A stretch of DNA of 64,000 nt from Nostoc edaphicum CCNP1411 (GTDB lineage Bacteria > Cyanobacteriota > Cyanobacteriia > Cyanobacteriales > Nostocaceae), in NCBI RefSeq assembly GCF_014023275.1, contig NZ_CP054698.1:5789001-5853000 (forward strand). The letters run 5' to 3'. The translations under genes were made by a program, and so were the position numbers. The notes below the pieces were generated by a model. That model ran no database searches, was not told where the DNA came from, and saw only the letters and a program-made list of their open reading frames with translations. This document shows, in pieces, positions 34,176-43,204 of this stretch; within the stretch, counting starts at the first letter, position 1, and every line of letters begins with the position of its first letter.

Positions 34176-34842
34176 ATTACAGCTTGTTAACTATTGGGGG
34201 AATTTTCCCGTATAAATGTTTATTGGTTATTTAATATATGCAATCATATTGCACACCGCTGTTTTACCTATGCTTGTGTTTTGGCTTTTGATGTTGCAAA
34301 AGTCATAGGTGGCGATAATGATTTTTTTTGCTTGTTGATGGCTACTTTCTCAGACCTTAATCTAAAACAAACTCATTACAACTTTAACTTAAAATTGCTG
34401 TAAATGTCCACCTTGGGGCAGGCGTTGCCTTACCCAAGTAGGCTAATTCTAATGGCATAGCGTGTAAATCGTGTAGTAATTTATTAGTTAAATGTGAGTA
34501 ATTATAACAATAACAAAAGTAATATTTAACTTTATTAAAAATCGGAAAAGTGAGCGGCGTAGGCGTAGCCAGCCGCAGGAATCGCTATTGTCTCATATCC
34601 ATGCTAGGAACTAGAATGTATTTTGTTATAACCAGCAAAAATTAAGCCAAAGTATCAAAGAAATTTGATCAGTTCAGACTTGAATCTAAACCTTGTATAG
34701 GTTGACCAAATTATCAGCAAAAAAGTATCAGTAAATACTAATTGATTTGTGAACAAGACTTTGTGATCCTAAAGGTCAATCTAGCGTCAATCCCTGAAAG
34801 CTGCTACTGTAGATTCTCGATCCTACAGTTGAGCAAAAAAAA
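34176..34842. other. 667-bp intergenic region
   Basis: I see no gene I can support. A 69-codon frame at 34194-34403 has no ribosome site and no family features. A dispersed palindrome-type repeat lies near 34553-34580 (GAGCGGCGTAGGCGTAGCC). The region must carry promoters for the fur-like gene and the CRR6 gene. Confidence 0.5.
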
Positions 34843-35328
34843 GTGGCTGCTGAGTCAAAGACAATTGCGATCGCACTCAATAATGACCTGATTAACAATC
34901 TGGATATATCTCCAGCGTCAACGGTGATTGAACAACTGCTGCAAGATGGGGCTGCATCCCATGAACAGCAACTACGCTTTGATATCAATTACGATCTCGA
35001 ACCTGGCGATCCACGGGAACTCTCAGAAATTCCAGAAATCCGGCTGTGGTTTGTGCGCCTAGATGCCAAATACCCCTGGTTAGCATTTTTACTAGATTGG
35101 AAAGCTGGAGAATTTGCTCGTTATGCCGCCATGCTAGTACCACACCAATTCAGTTCCAAAGAAGGGATTCAGTACAATCCTGAAGCCTTAGAGATATTTT
35201 TGATGCACAAAATCTTTGTCTTAGGTGATTGGCTCAAACAGCAAGACATCCCCAGTCTCTCGCGCCTGAAATCCATGGCCCAAATGCTAGGTTATGAATT
35301 AGATGACGCTTTTTTTGAGATATTTTAG
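34843..35328 (+). CDS. CRR6-family NDH-1 assembly factor (NdhI maturation)
   Basis: 161 residues, GTG start. The sequence matches the cyanobacterial and chloroplast CRR6 (DUF1817) family: 'DINYDLEPGDPRELSEIPE', 'LWFVRLDAKYPWLAFLLDW' and 'AGELARY'-like 'AGEFARYAAMLVPHQF'. In chloroplasts CRR6 is needed to assemble the NdhI subunit into the stromal arm of the NDH-1 complex. In the cyanobacterium it would act in the cytoplasm near the thylakoid membrane. The upstream TTG at 34829 is in another frame. A heptamer array of CCATTCC type (35379-35406) separates it from the response-regulator gene. Confidence 0.82.
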   Translation: MAAESKTIAIALNNDLINNLDISPASTVIEQLLQDGAASHEQQLRFDINYDLEPGDPRELSEIPEIRLWFVRLDAKYPWLAFLLDWKAGEFARYAAMLVPHQFSSKEGIQYNPEALEIFLMHKIFVLGDWLKQQDIPSLSRLKSMAQMLGYELDDAFFEIF

Positions 35329-35424
35329 CTGCGTGAAAGTTAAGTTGGCACTCTAAAATCAAACTAGGCTAAAACCCAATTCCCCATTCCCCATTCCCCA
35401 TTCCCAACTAGCTGCAATTGAACA

Positions 35425-36102
35425 ATGCGAATTTTGCTAGTAGAAGACGATCCAGAGCAAATAGAACCGCTCCATGACGCCTTGGCTCGTTCAGGGCATA
35501 TTGTGGATGCCGTCGAAGATGGGGCAACAGCCCAATGGTTGATGGGTGAAAAAGATTACGATCTGCTGATTTTTGACTGGATGTTGCCTGATGAAGATGG
35601 TATCTTCCTATGCAAACAGTATCGTCAAGCAGGAAAAGCGTCTCCTATCTTGATGTTGACGGCAAAAGATACCACTGTCGATAAAGTGATGGGGCTAGAT
35701 GCCGGAGCCGATGATTACCTTGTCAAACCTGTGGATATTGAAGAATTACTGGCACGGGTGCGGGCATTACGACGGCGATCGCCCCTGTGGTGTGGTGATG
35801 CTTTGCAAGTCAACGGGCTATCGCTCCATCTCGACACCATGCGCCTGGAATGGGGAAGCAGTAGCTTGAAATTGAAAAGCCGAGATTTTCAATTACTAGA
35901 GTACATGATGCGCCATCCTCGGCAAATTCTCACCCACGATCAGATCGAACAGGCACTCTGGGAATGGGGACAAGAACCTGAGAGTAATGCCGTAGTTGCT
36001 CGTGTAAAACGCTTGCGTCAACGACTGCGCGAGATTGGTGTAGAAACTTGGATTGAAACCGTTTATGGCACTGGCTATCGTTTAGAACCTCCTGCGGGGT
36101 AA
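35425..36102 (+). CDS. OmpR-family response regulator (RppA-like)
   Basis: 225 residues. A receiver domain with acidic pair (EDD at 7-9), phospho-acceptor D51 (FDWMLP) and conserved Lys (VKP near 103) is followed by a winged-helix DNA-binding domain ending 'VYGTGYRLEP'. It is adjacent to a sensor kinase gene 3 bp downstream, so they form a two-component pair. The protein resembles cyanobacterial RppA, linked to redox and nickel responses, but the kinase differs in its sensor domain, so the symbol is not given. Confidence 0.93.
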   Translation: MRILLVEDDPEQIEPLHDALARSGHIVDAVEDGATAQWLMGEKDYDLLIFDWMLPDEDGIFLCKQYRQAGKASPILMLTAKDTTVDKVMGLDAGADDYLVKPVDIEELLARVRALRRRSPLWCGDALQVNGLSLHLDTMRLEWGSSSLKLKSRDFQLLEYMMRHPRQILTHDQIEQALWEWGQEPESNAVVARVKRLRQRLREIGVETWIETVYGTGYRLEPPAG

Positions 36103-36105
36103 TCT

Positions 36106-37569
36106 ATGGCTTATCGGGTTCAACGGCTCTATCAACGCTGGCAAACTCTGCCGATTCGAGTACGGGGAACAGCGATCGTTGCCATTCCCATAACCTGCTT
36201 GTTTATGGCTCTATCAGCCTTTGCTTGGCTAAAAGCCAGTCTGGTAGAAGATGAAACCTGGGTGCAGCATACTCAAACGGTACGCCTAGAAACAAAACAG
36301 CTTCTCAACGCCTTGATTGATGCTGAAACTGGAGTTCGAGGTTATGGGCTAACTCAACGGGAGGAATTTTTGGCTCCTTATAAGCAAGCTCAGACAATTA
36401 TTCCTCCATCCTTAAATCGATTAGAAAAACTGGTACAAGACAATGCCCAACAAACCCAGCAAATTCAAAAAATTCGCACACTGGTTGATGATAATTTAGA
36501 AATCTTTCAGCAGAAATTAACCTTACAGCGAGAACTGAAACGAATTCGTGGACAAACTGATACCTTGGTTCCCGTAGCGTCCCTTTATGAGTGGTTAGAA
36601 GAAGGGAAATTAACGATGGATCAGGCGCGTCAACAAATAGATCGCTTCGCTCAAACCGAGGAAGAATTATTAGTACAACGCATACAACATCAAGATTTTT
36701 ATCGGCAAATTACCTGGATTATATTGTGTATTTCTGTTGTATTTGGGACGATCGCAGCTTTGTTTGCAGTTCATCTTTTCTATCAACTGGAGCGAGAGTT
36801 AGCGAACCGAGAAATCAATCTGCGAGAAACCAATCAGCGTTTAGAAATAGTCTGCGATCAACTCCAGCGATTTACTGCCAATGCTTCTCACGAACTCCGG
36901 GCCCCCTTAGCAGCAATCATGAGCAATGCCCAAGTTGGGCTAATGGATTTAGATGAGCTAGACGACTCACCAATGAAACTGCGAAAGCGCATTGAGAAGA
37001 TTATCAGCCTTACCAAACAGATGAGTACATTGGTGGGTGATTTGTTATTTCTGGCGCGACACGAAGGATTATTGGCTCCTGACTCGATGGAATCGGTGAA
37101 TTTAACAGAGCTTTTAGGGAGTATGTCTACTGAATGGCTGTCACAGGCAAAAATCCATTCTTTAGAACTCACCAGCCAGTTACCCGATACGCCTGTTGTA
37201 GTTCAAGGTGATGCAAACTTGTTACAACAGGCGATCGCTAATCTCCTCAGCAATGCCTGTCGCTATACAACCGCTGGTGGAACCATTGAACTGAGCCTAA
37301 TTAGACAGCTAGAACAAGCCTTAATTCAAGTAAAAGATACTGGAATTGGCATTCCCAGCCATGCATTACCTCATGTATTTGAAAGATTCTACCGAGCCGA
37401 TCCCAAACGTTCTAGAACATCTGGTGGATTTGGACTAGGATTAGCGATCGCCCAGCAAATTGTTCAGGTTCACGGGGGACAAATCAGTGTCACCAGCACT
37501 CTTGATCAAGGCTCAACCTTTCAGATTACCCTGCCACTTTTGACCCAATACGCTTGGGTTAAGGGCTAA
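36106..37569 (+). CDS. CHASE3-domain sensor histidine kinase
   Basis: 487 residues. Two membrane helices (about 22-46 and 202-225) bracket a periplasmic CHASE3 domain, recognisable by '[19 protein letters not shown]' (core DAETGVRGY). The cytoplasmic part has a HisKA domain with phospho-acceptor His in '[12 protein letters not shown]' near residue 262, and an ATPase domain with N box ([10 protein letters not shown]), G1 (DTGIGI) and G2 ([11 protein letters not shown]). It should phosphorylate the response regulator encoded immediately upstream. CHASE3 sensors detect unknown extracellular signals. Confidence 0.93.
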   Translation: MAYRVQRLYQRWQTLPIRVRGTAIVAIPITCLFMALSAFAWLKASLVEDETWVQHTQTVRLETKQLLNALIDAETGVRGYGLTQREEFLAPYKQAQTIIPPSLNRLEKLVQDNAQQTQQIQKIRTLVDDNLEIFQQKLTLQRELKRIRGQTDTLVPVASLYEWLEEGKLTMDQARQQIDRFAQTEEELLVQRIQHQDFYRQITWIILCISVVFGTIAALFAVHLFYQLERELANREINLRETNQRLEIVCDQLQRFTANASHELRAPLAAIMSNAQVGLMDLDELDDSPMKLRKRIEKIISLTKQMSTLVGDLLFLARHEGLLAPDSMESVNLTELLGSMSTEWLSQAKIHSLELTSQLPDTPVVVQGDANLLQQAIANLLSNACRYTTAGGTIELSLIRQLEQALIQVKDTGIGIPSHALPHVFERFYRADPKRSRTSGGFGLGLAIAQQIVQVHGGQISVTSTLDQGSTFQITLPLLTQYAWVKG

Positions 37570-37572
37570 TTG

Positions 37573-37673
37573 TACAAAATTGTGGGTTTTCGAGACGCGA
37601 TAAATCGCCATCTCTAGAAGACGCGATAAATCGCCGTCTCTACAAGTGTTTTGGTCTTATTTGAACTGTATTG
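37573..37673. repeat. interspersed repeat, inverted copy of the one at 5401
   Basis: Same element as 5401-5475 in opposite orientation, from TACAAAATTG to GAACTGTATTG. This copy has an extra block so that the GACGCGATAAATCGCC palindrome unit occurs twice. It starts 4 bp after the kinase stop codon. Confidence 0.8.
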
Positions 37674-37768
37674 ACTTTTGACGCACAAAACCGAATAAAT
37701 TGTGGTCATTTTTTGGTCATACTTCCTATTTACAGTTTATGCAGTGAAGTTCAAACCAATAAATTCTT

Positions 37769-38143
37769 ATGAGATCCACTGTTGCTATGACCTTTACATC
37801 TGCACTGTTAGCGGTAGTTATTCCCACCGCTCAAGCACAGATCCCAATCCGTGATTTGCAGCGCGATCCAGGAGTCAGCGTTTCTGGTGAAATTCGCAGT
37901 GTTGTTGGCAATGAATTTATCTTAGAGGACGGCACTGGACAGATTATTGTCGATGCCGGGCCACGTTGGCATCATCAGCTAAATTTGCGCCAGGGTGAAA
38001 AAGTAACTGTCGTAGGAGAATACGACGACTATGATTTTGATGCCTTTAGCATCACTCGCAGTAACGGAGAAGTTATTCGCATTCGCAATGCGGGAGGGCC
38101 ACCCCCTTGGGCAGGTGGACGGGGAAGGCGCGATCGCAAATAA
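37769..38143 (+). CDS. secreted OB-fold protein (YgiW/YdeI-like)
   Basis: 124 residues. A signal peptide (about 1-23, ending TAQAQ) is followed by a small beta-barrel domain: 'VSVSGEIRSVVGNEFILEDGTGQIIVD' (core GNEFILEDGTG), 'KVTVVGEYDD' and 'AFSITRSNGEVIRI'. This matches the periplasmic bacterial OB-fold (BOF) family, whose members are induced in envelope or oxidative stress. The Pro/Gly/Arg-rich tail (GGPPPWAGGRGRRDRK) is unusual. It follows the two-component genes by 199 bp and may be one of their targets (inference). Confidence 0.72.
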   Translation: MRSTVAMTFTSALLAVVIPTAQAQIPIRDLQRDPGVSVSGEIRSVVGNEFILEDGTGQIIVDAGPRWHHQLNLRQGEKVTVVGEYDDYDFDAFSITRSNGEVIRIRNAGGPPPWAGGRGRRDRK

Positions 38144-38173
38144 GCACAAAGCATTGAGAAAAATCTGTTTTTT

Positions 38174-38245
38174 GTAGAGACGCGATTTATCGCGTCTTCA
38201 AAGACCAATTATCTACACCAATAACCCTTAACCCAACCGTATTGG
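38174..38245. repeat. interspersed repeat related to 27816-27886
   Basis: It begins with a near-perfect GTAGAGACGCGATTTATCGCGTCTT palindrome and ends with AACCCAACCGTATTGG, as in the copy at 27816-27886, with a different middle. It lies between two convergent genes. Confidence 0.7.
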
Positions 38246-38380
38246 CTTTGAGCCTGGTTTTAAATACTGAAATAACCGCAAAATCTAGCTGTCACAACCA
38301 GGTCTTGCGGTCATTTACAAACGCATAACTACATTGGATATCCAATAAACTGATTGCAGAAATTGCGACAAAGTGCTGGT

Positions 38381-39340
38381 TTAGCCACCCCAGATTTTCT
38401 CTAAAACGGCGTTTGGTGAAACATCCGCCGTTTTTCCCGTGGGGGATGCAATGGCCAGGAATTTATCGTTTTTCGGCAACAACTTAGCTGGATCGGTAGG
38501 CCCAAATAGGGCGATGGTATAAGTTTGGACTGCAACACTCAGTTGTAGTGCCGCATTATCAGTAGACAACATCAAATTTGCCCCGGCGATCATAGCAGTT
38601 AACTTGCCAATATCATCTGGAGAAGTCACCTTGATATCTGGAGAAGACCCCAGAAGCGATCGCACAAACTGCTCATCGTCAGTTCCCTTAATCACCACCA
38701 CAGGCAAATCCGGCTGCTTATCTTGGAAGCCTTGAATAATTTGATGCCAACTTTCGACAGGGTAAATTTTATCCTGTTCTTTAGCCTGGGATAACTGGCC
38801 AAAACCGCCATGAATCAAGATATAGCCTGTTTCATTCACCCCTAAGCGTTTTTGTTCCTTTTGTGCCCACTCAATGTCTGGTTTGGGCACATTTACTGCT
38901 AACTCTGGGACAGGACTATTTATTTCCAATGGTTGCAGCAAATCGTGATATACTGCCGCCGCATACTGGGATGGTTTAAATGGCACAGCGTGGGTCAGAA
39001 AAACCGAACCTTTGCCTTTGTAGCCAATACGTATGGGAATTCCCGTCAACCAGAGCAAAAGACCAAGCAACCAAATTTGCTTAACAGCAATGACGACATC
39101 GTATTCGCGATCGCGAATGTTGCCGATCAAGTTACCCCAATCTGCCAGACTATTACGGTCTTGAAAATCAAAGTTCAGCACCTCGTGAACTGACTTGCTC
39201 ACTCGGTAGGCAGCCTTTGACCGGGGTTCAACAACGACATCTATCTGAGCGTTAGGGTAATGGCGCTTCAGGTCATCTAGAGTCGGAAAGAAGAGAATTT
39301 GGTCGCCAATTCCGCCAGGTACAAGGGCTACTACTCGCAT
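38381..39340 (-). CDS. glycosyltransferase family 9 (heptosyltransferase-like)
   Basis: 319 residues. The fold is GT-B of family GT9, which transfers heptose or other sugars to lipopolysaccharide core. 'LVPGGIGDQILFFPTLDDLKRHYP' (core GGIGDQILFFP), 'AQIDVVVEPRS', 'YILIHGGFGQLSQAK', 'LMLSTDNAALQLSVA' and 'TIALFGPTDPAKLLP' are the usual conserved segments. The acceptor is unknown. It runs divergently from ispD with a 70-bp gap. Confidence 0.87.
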   Translation of the reverse strand: MRVVALVPGGIGDQILFFPTLDDLKRHYPNAQIDVVVEPRSKAAYRVSKSVHEVLNFDFQDRNSLADWGNLIGNIRDREYDVVIAVKQIWLLGLLLWLTGIPIRIGYKGKGSVFLTHAVPFKPSQYAAAVYHDLLQPLEINSPVPELAVNVPKPDIEWAQKEQKRLGVNETGYILIHGGFGQLSQAKEQDKIYPVESWHQIIQGFQDKQPDLPVVVIKGTDDEQFVRSLLGSSPDIKVTSPDDIGKLTAMIAGANLMLSTDNAALQLSVAVQTYTIALFGPTDPAKLLPKNDKFLAIASPTGKTADVSPNAVLEKIWGG

Positions 39341-39409
39341 AATATTTATTGACGCTTACTCGCTCCCTATTTTAGGGGAAAATATATAGCTTAAAGATTG
39401 AGGAATTCT

Positions 39410-40093
39410 GTGTATTTACTAATTCCAGCTGCGGGCATCGGAAAAAGAATGGGGAGTAACCGCAATAAACTCCTACTGAAAGTGCGATCGCAACCAATTA
39501 TTGCTTGGACTCTATTAGCCGCAGAAGCCGCCACTACCATCAGTTGGATCGGGATTATTTCTCAGCCGACTGATTGGCCAGATTTCAAGGCAATTCTCGC
39601 CGATCTCAAGCTGACTAAACCAGTAGAATTCATTCAAGGTGGCTCCACCCGCCAAGAATCTGTTTACAATGGCTTGCAATCCTTGCCAGTAGCCGCAGAA
39701 CAAGTGTTGATTCACGATGGCGCTAGATGCCTAGCCACACCAGATTTATTTAACTCTTGTGCCGAGGCCATTCGCCACTGTCCCGGTTTAATTGCTGGTG
39801 TACCCGTCAAAGACACCATCAAAATTGTCGATGAACAAGGCATAATTCAAGAAACACCCGATAGACAAAAATTGTGGGCAGCACAAACTCCCCAAGGATT
39901 TAATGTCAAGTTATTGAAACAGTGCCACGCTGAAGGAGTCCGTCAAGGTTGGGAAGTAACTGACGACGCTGCTTTATTTGAAAAATGCGGTATTGAAGTG
40001 CGAATTGTCGAGGGAGAGGAGACAAATTTGAAAGTGACAACTCCACAAGATTTAGCGATCGCAGAATTTATTCTCACAACTAGAGGATTTTGA
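39410..40093 (+). CDS. ispD: 2-C-methyl-D-erythritol 4-phosphate cytidylyltransferase
   Basis: About 227 residues. It makes CDP-ME in the MEP isoprenoid pathway. Nucleotidyltransferase motifs are 'IPAAGIGKRMGSNRNKLLLKV' (core AAGIGKRMG), 'QGGSTRQESVYNGL', 'VLIHDGARCLATPDL', 'PVKDTIKIVDEQG', 'WAAQTPQGF' and 'VTDDAALFE'. A TTG 12 bp upstream extends the frame, but a GAGG site lies 6 bp before the GTG at 39410, so I use the GTG. ispG of the same pathway is 5.5 kb downstream. Confidence 0.93.
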   Translation: MYLLIPAAGIGKRMGSNRNKLLLKVRSQPIIAWTLLAAEAATTISWIGIISQPTDWPDFKAILADLKLTKPVEFIQGGSTRQESVYNGLQSLPVAAEQVLIHDGARCLATPDLFNSCAEAIRHCPGLIAGVPVKDTIKIVDEQGIIQETPDRQKLWAAQTPQGFNVKLLKQCHAEGVRQGWEVTDDAALFEKCGIEVRIVEGEETNLKVTTPQDLAIAEFILTTRGF

Positions 40094-40298
40094 GGAATGG
40101 GGAATTGGGAATTGGGAATTGGGAATTGGGGAAGAAGAACTATTGATTCTTGAGCCATGCCCAATGCCCCATGCCCAATGCCCCATTCCCAGAGAGTATC
40201 AATATTTTGACAATTTACGATATAATGCCACACACTTGTTGATTGTTAGTTGTCATGTACTAATGACCAATGACTAATGACCAATGACTAATAACTAA
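40094..40298. repeat. heptamer arrays between ispD and scpB
   Basis: GGGAATT units (40097-40128), AATGCCC/CCATGCC units (40154-40190) and CAATGAC/CTAATGA units (40257-40290) run nearly to the scpB start codon. Confidence 0.85.
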
Positions 40299-40841
40299 AT
40301 GATTACAGCCACAGCGACGAAGATAGAAGCAATTCTTTATTTAAAAGGTAAACCCTTGTCGCTCGGCGAAATCGCCGAGTATGCCGCGTGCGATCGCGCC
40401 AGTGTCAAAGAAGGCATAATTGAACTCATGGACAACTATGCCCACCGAGATAGCGCCCTAGAGGTCATAGAAACTCCAGATGGTTATAGTTTGCAACTAC
40501 GGTCTGATTTTCATGATTTAGTGCAAACGATGATACCAGTAGAATTGGGTGTAGGTGCATTACGGACTTTAGCTGCGATCGCCCTTAATAGTCCCATACT
40601 CCAAAGTGACTTGATTAACCTGCGAGGTTCAGGAGTATATCAGCACGTTCCAGAACTCGTAGAACTTGGTTTCATCCGCAAACGCCGAGACAGCGATTCT
40701 CGTTCCTACTCACTCCAAGTAACCCCAAAATTTCATCAGTATTTCCAAATCGAACAACTCCCCCAAATACTTGCCACCACACAAAAGGAAGAACAACTAG
40801 AACTAGAACTAGAACTAAAGGGAGTGGGGAGTGAGGAGTAG
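40299..40841 (+). CDS. scpB: segregation and condensation protein B
   Basis: 180 residues. ScpB is a kleisin-associated winged-helix subunit of the SMC complex. 'KIEAILYLKGKPLSLGEIAEYA', 'RTLAAIALNSPILQSDLINLRGSGVYQHVPELVELGFI' (core RTLAAIAL..PILQSDL) match the family. The last 13 residues (LELELELKGVGSEE) are encoded by CTAGAA and GGGAGTG-type repeats and extend beyond the normal fold. scpA is not adjacent in the window. Confidence 0.88.
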   Translation: MITATATKIEAILYLKGKPLSLGEIAEYAACDRASVKEGIIELMDNYAHRDSALEVIETPDGYSLQLRSDFHDLVQTMIPVELGVGALRTLAAIALNSPILQSDLINLRGSGVYQHVPELVELGFIRKRRDSDSRSYSLQVTPKFHQYFQIEQLPQILATTQKEEQLELELELKGVGSEE

Positions 40842-40980
40842 GGAAGGGGGCATGGGGCATGGGGCATGGGAAGATGAAGGAGATCAGGGAGACAAATCAA
40901 TTCAAAATTCAAAATTCAAAATTAAATAACTCCTGTCTCCTCTTTCCCAATGCCCAATGCCCCATTCCCCATTCCCCTCC
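40842..40980. repeat. heptamer arrays after scpB
   Basis: GGGGCAT units (about 40848-40872), AATTCAA units (40900-40925) and CCAATGCCC/CCATTCCCC units (40947-40977) fill the first part of the gap to the DUF760 gene. Confidence 0.85.
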
Positions 40981-41064
40981 TATTGACTTATACCAATGAT
41001 GAATGCGCTACCCTTGTACTATGGTTTAAAGTAGAGTTAGCAATTAAGCTAAATAAAACTGCCA

Positions 41065-41412
41065 ATGGTGTTTAATCCTGACTTTTTGAATGACAACTCC
41101 GAGGAACACCCTAATCAACTTCTTTCCGACCACTCTGAGGAATACCCTAATCAGTTACTCAAATATTTACAGCATCAGTCTCCTGATGTTTTAGCTAGGA
41201 TTGCTCAGTCCGCCAGCCCCGAAATTAAACAAATCATCTCGCAAAATGTCCAAGGGCTAGTAGGAATGCTCCCAGCAGAAAATTTCAACGTGCAAATCAC
41301 AACAGATCGGGATAACTTAGCTGGACTTCTAGCGTCGGCCATGATGACGGGGTATTTTCTGCGCCAGATGGAGCAGAGAATGCAGTTAGAGCATTTGTCT
41401 AATGGTCAATAA
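41065..41412 (+). CDS. DUF760-family protein
   Basis: 115 residues, a family conserved in cyanobacteria and plants and of unknown function. The helical core is 'LLKYLQHQSPDVLARIAQSASPEIKQIISQNVQGLVGMLP' (core SPEIKQIISQNV), followed by 'LAGLLASAMMTGYFLRQMEQRM'. The N-terminus carries a small duplication (about residues 10-32: HPNQLL / YPNQLL) that may be recent. It stands alone after heptamer repeats. Confidence 0.8.
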   Translation: MVFNPDFLNDNSEEHPNQLLSDHSEEYPNQLLKYLQHQSPDVLARIAQSASPEIKQIISQNVQGLVGMLPAENFNVQITTDRDNLAGLLASAMMTGYFLRQMEQRMQLEHLSNGQ

Positions 41413-41695
41413 TCAATAGTCAATAGTCAAACATTCTGGGACTATTGACCAAATAATTCGTAATTCGTAATTCGTAATTAATAAGGGTACAGCAACCCAC
41501 ACTGTAAAAATTCAGTGTTCAACAAAACAGTGGAGAGTTCAAACTTCCACTGATAGCACAGCGTTAACGAGTCCGTGAGCGTATTGCAACTACGAATTAC
41601 TGTATTCGCAGCGGTACTGAGTCCTCTTACTCTTAAGCAAGCTACGCTTTTAGCGTCTCGTAGAGAGCGTCATTATCAATTACGAATTATTCTGA
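41413..41695. other. repeat-rich gap before the Deg-protease gene
   Basis: AATTCGT units (41457-41480), CAATAGT units (41405-41430) and GCGTCTCGTAGAGAGCG-type palindromic sequence (about 41653-41672). I see no gene. Confidence 0.6.
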
Positions 41696-42910
41696 CTACT
41701 TCTTTTCAGGATAAGCTCCTGATTGGACTTTAAAGGTTTGAATTTTACCGCTACGGTTGACTTCGATCGCTAAAACGTCGCCAACTTGGCTGGACTCTAC
41801 CAGCTTCTGAACTTGGGCTGAGGTTTTGACTGGTTTACCGTTAACTTTTTGAATCACATCTCCAGGAAGCAGTCCTCCACGCTTGGCTGGGGAATCGTCT
41901 GTGACTCCTTTAATCACAATCCCAGCGTCTTGCTGAATATTCAGTTGATTTTCTTGATTAATCTGCTGTTTTCTGCTTGGAGAAAGGTCTGCCATGTCAA
42001 TACCCAAAAAGGGATGTACCACACGCCCTTTGGTAAAAAGTTGATTGGCGATGCGGGCGGCGGTTTCAATGGGGATGGCAAAACCGAGTCCTTGAGCATC
42101 AGCGCGAATTGCTGTATTAACACCAATCACTTCGCCTTGAGCGTTTAACAAGGGGCCACCAGAATTACCAGGGTTAATTGCGGCATCAGTTTGGATGAAG
42201 CTGACTCGCTTATCTGGGACACCAACTTGAGTGCTAGTGCGATCCGTAGCGCTGATGATACCGATAGTGACAGTATTATCTAAACCTAGAGGATTGCCAA
42301 TAGCGATCGCCCATTGTCCTGGTATCAAGTTTTGTGAATTTCCCAGCTTTACTGTTGGTAAATTATCGGCTTTTATTTTCACCACAGCCACATCTGTCAC
42401 AGAATCCACTCCCACGACCTTCCCCTCTAAAGTCCGACCATCCTTGAGGGTGACTTGTACTGTATCTGTGTCGGCTACCACATGAGCATTAGTGAGCAAT
42501 TCTCCATTTTCGCTCAAAATAAATCCCGATCCTGTACCGCGCTCAATACGTTCTTGGGGAATCGGTTGCTCATCTTCTCCAAAGAATCGCCGCAAGAGGG
42601 GATTTTTCAATGCATCAGAGATAGGATTAGCTACTTTGCGAGTGGCATTAATTCGCACTACAGCCGGGCCAACTTTTTGGACTGCCGTCGCAATAAAATT
42701 CACGTTATCGCCCCCAGTAGCTCCAATTGCTCCGTTAGGAGAATTCGGAACTACGGATTCTGGTGGCAAAGCCATCGTTACATTTTTTAACTGTTGGAAG
42801 GAGCGACTTTGTGGCAGGAGATAGCGACTGCCCAACAAACCTGCACCACCGCCAATCACCAGTAAAAACACATAAACCGCCAGTTGCTTTAAAGATAACT
42901 TCATAATCAT
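41696..42910 (-). CDS. Deg/HtrA-type serine protease with PDZ domain
   Basis: About 404 residues. It has an N-terminal membrane anchor or signal (about 5-27), then a trypsin-like domain with catalytic His in 'TNAHVVAD', Asp in 'SVTDVAVVKI' and Ser in 'PGNSGGPLLNAQG', and one C-terminal PDZ domain (ITDDSPAKRGGLLPGDVIQKVNG core). This is the cyanobacterial HhoA/HhoB/HtrA group, periplasmic or lumenal proteases for protein quality control. I choose the ATG at 42910; a TTG at 42928 and an ATG at 42904 are alternatives. Confidence 0.93.
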   Translation of the reverse strand: MIMKLSLKQLAVYVFLLVIGGGAGLLGSRYLLPQSRSFQQLKNVTMALPPESVVPNSPNGAIGATGGDNVNFIATAVQKVGPAVVRINATRKVANPISDALKNPLLRRFFGEDEQPIPQERIERGTGSGFILSENGELLTNAHVVADTDTVQVTLKDGRTLEGKVVGVDSVTDVAVVKIKADNLPTVKLGNSQNLIPGQWAIAIGNPLGLDNTVTIGIISATDRTSTQVGVPDKRVSFIQTDAAINPGNSGGPLLNAQGEVIGVNTAIRADAQGLGFAIPIETAARIANQLFTKGRVVHPFLGIDMADLSPSRKQQINQENQLNIQQDAGIVIKGVTDDSPAKRGGLLPGDVIQKVNGKPVKTSAQVQKLVESSQVGDVLAIEVNRSGKIQTFKVQSGAYPEKK

Positions 42911-42989
42911 TTTGCTCAAGGACAGCAATGCAGTTGCTAATTTCTAAGTGTAGTCAAGCTAACGGCAAGTGGACAGATCAATTTACGAA

Positions 42990-43165
42990 GAATTAGGGAT
43001 TGGGTATTGAGCATTGGGGACTAGGAGATCGGAAGTGGGAACTAAGAAATAGGGACTGGGGACTGGGGACTAGGAGATCAGAAGTGGAAACTAGGAAATA
43101 GGGACTAGAGAAGAGTTTTCTAATATTCAATCCCCAATCCCCAATCCCCAATCCCCACTCTTCCC
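42990..43165. repeat. heptamer arrays upstream of LysM/M23 gene
   Basis: GGGGACT/GGAAATA units (about 43010-43105) and CCAATCC units (43127-43156) fill the space between two divergent genes, leaving about 40 bp before the downstream start. Confidence 0.85.
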
Positions 43166-43204
43166 ATCTAAAATCTAAAGTTAATGCGCTCTTGACGTTT
43201 ATAC

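Noticed and set aside
34194-34403. 69-codon open frame beside the fur-like gene
   Set aside because: No ribosome site, Cys/Phe-rich random composition and no recognisable similarity.
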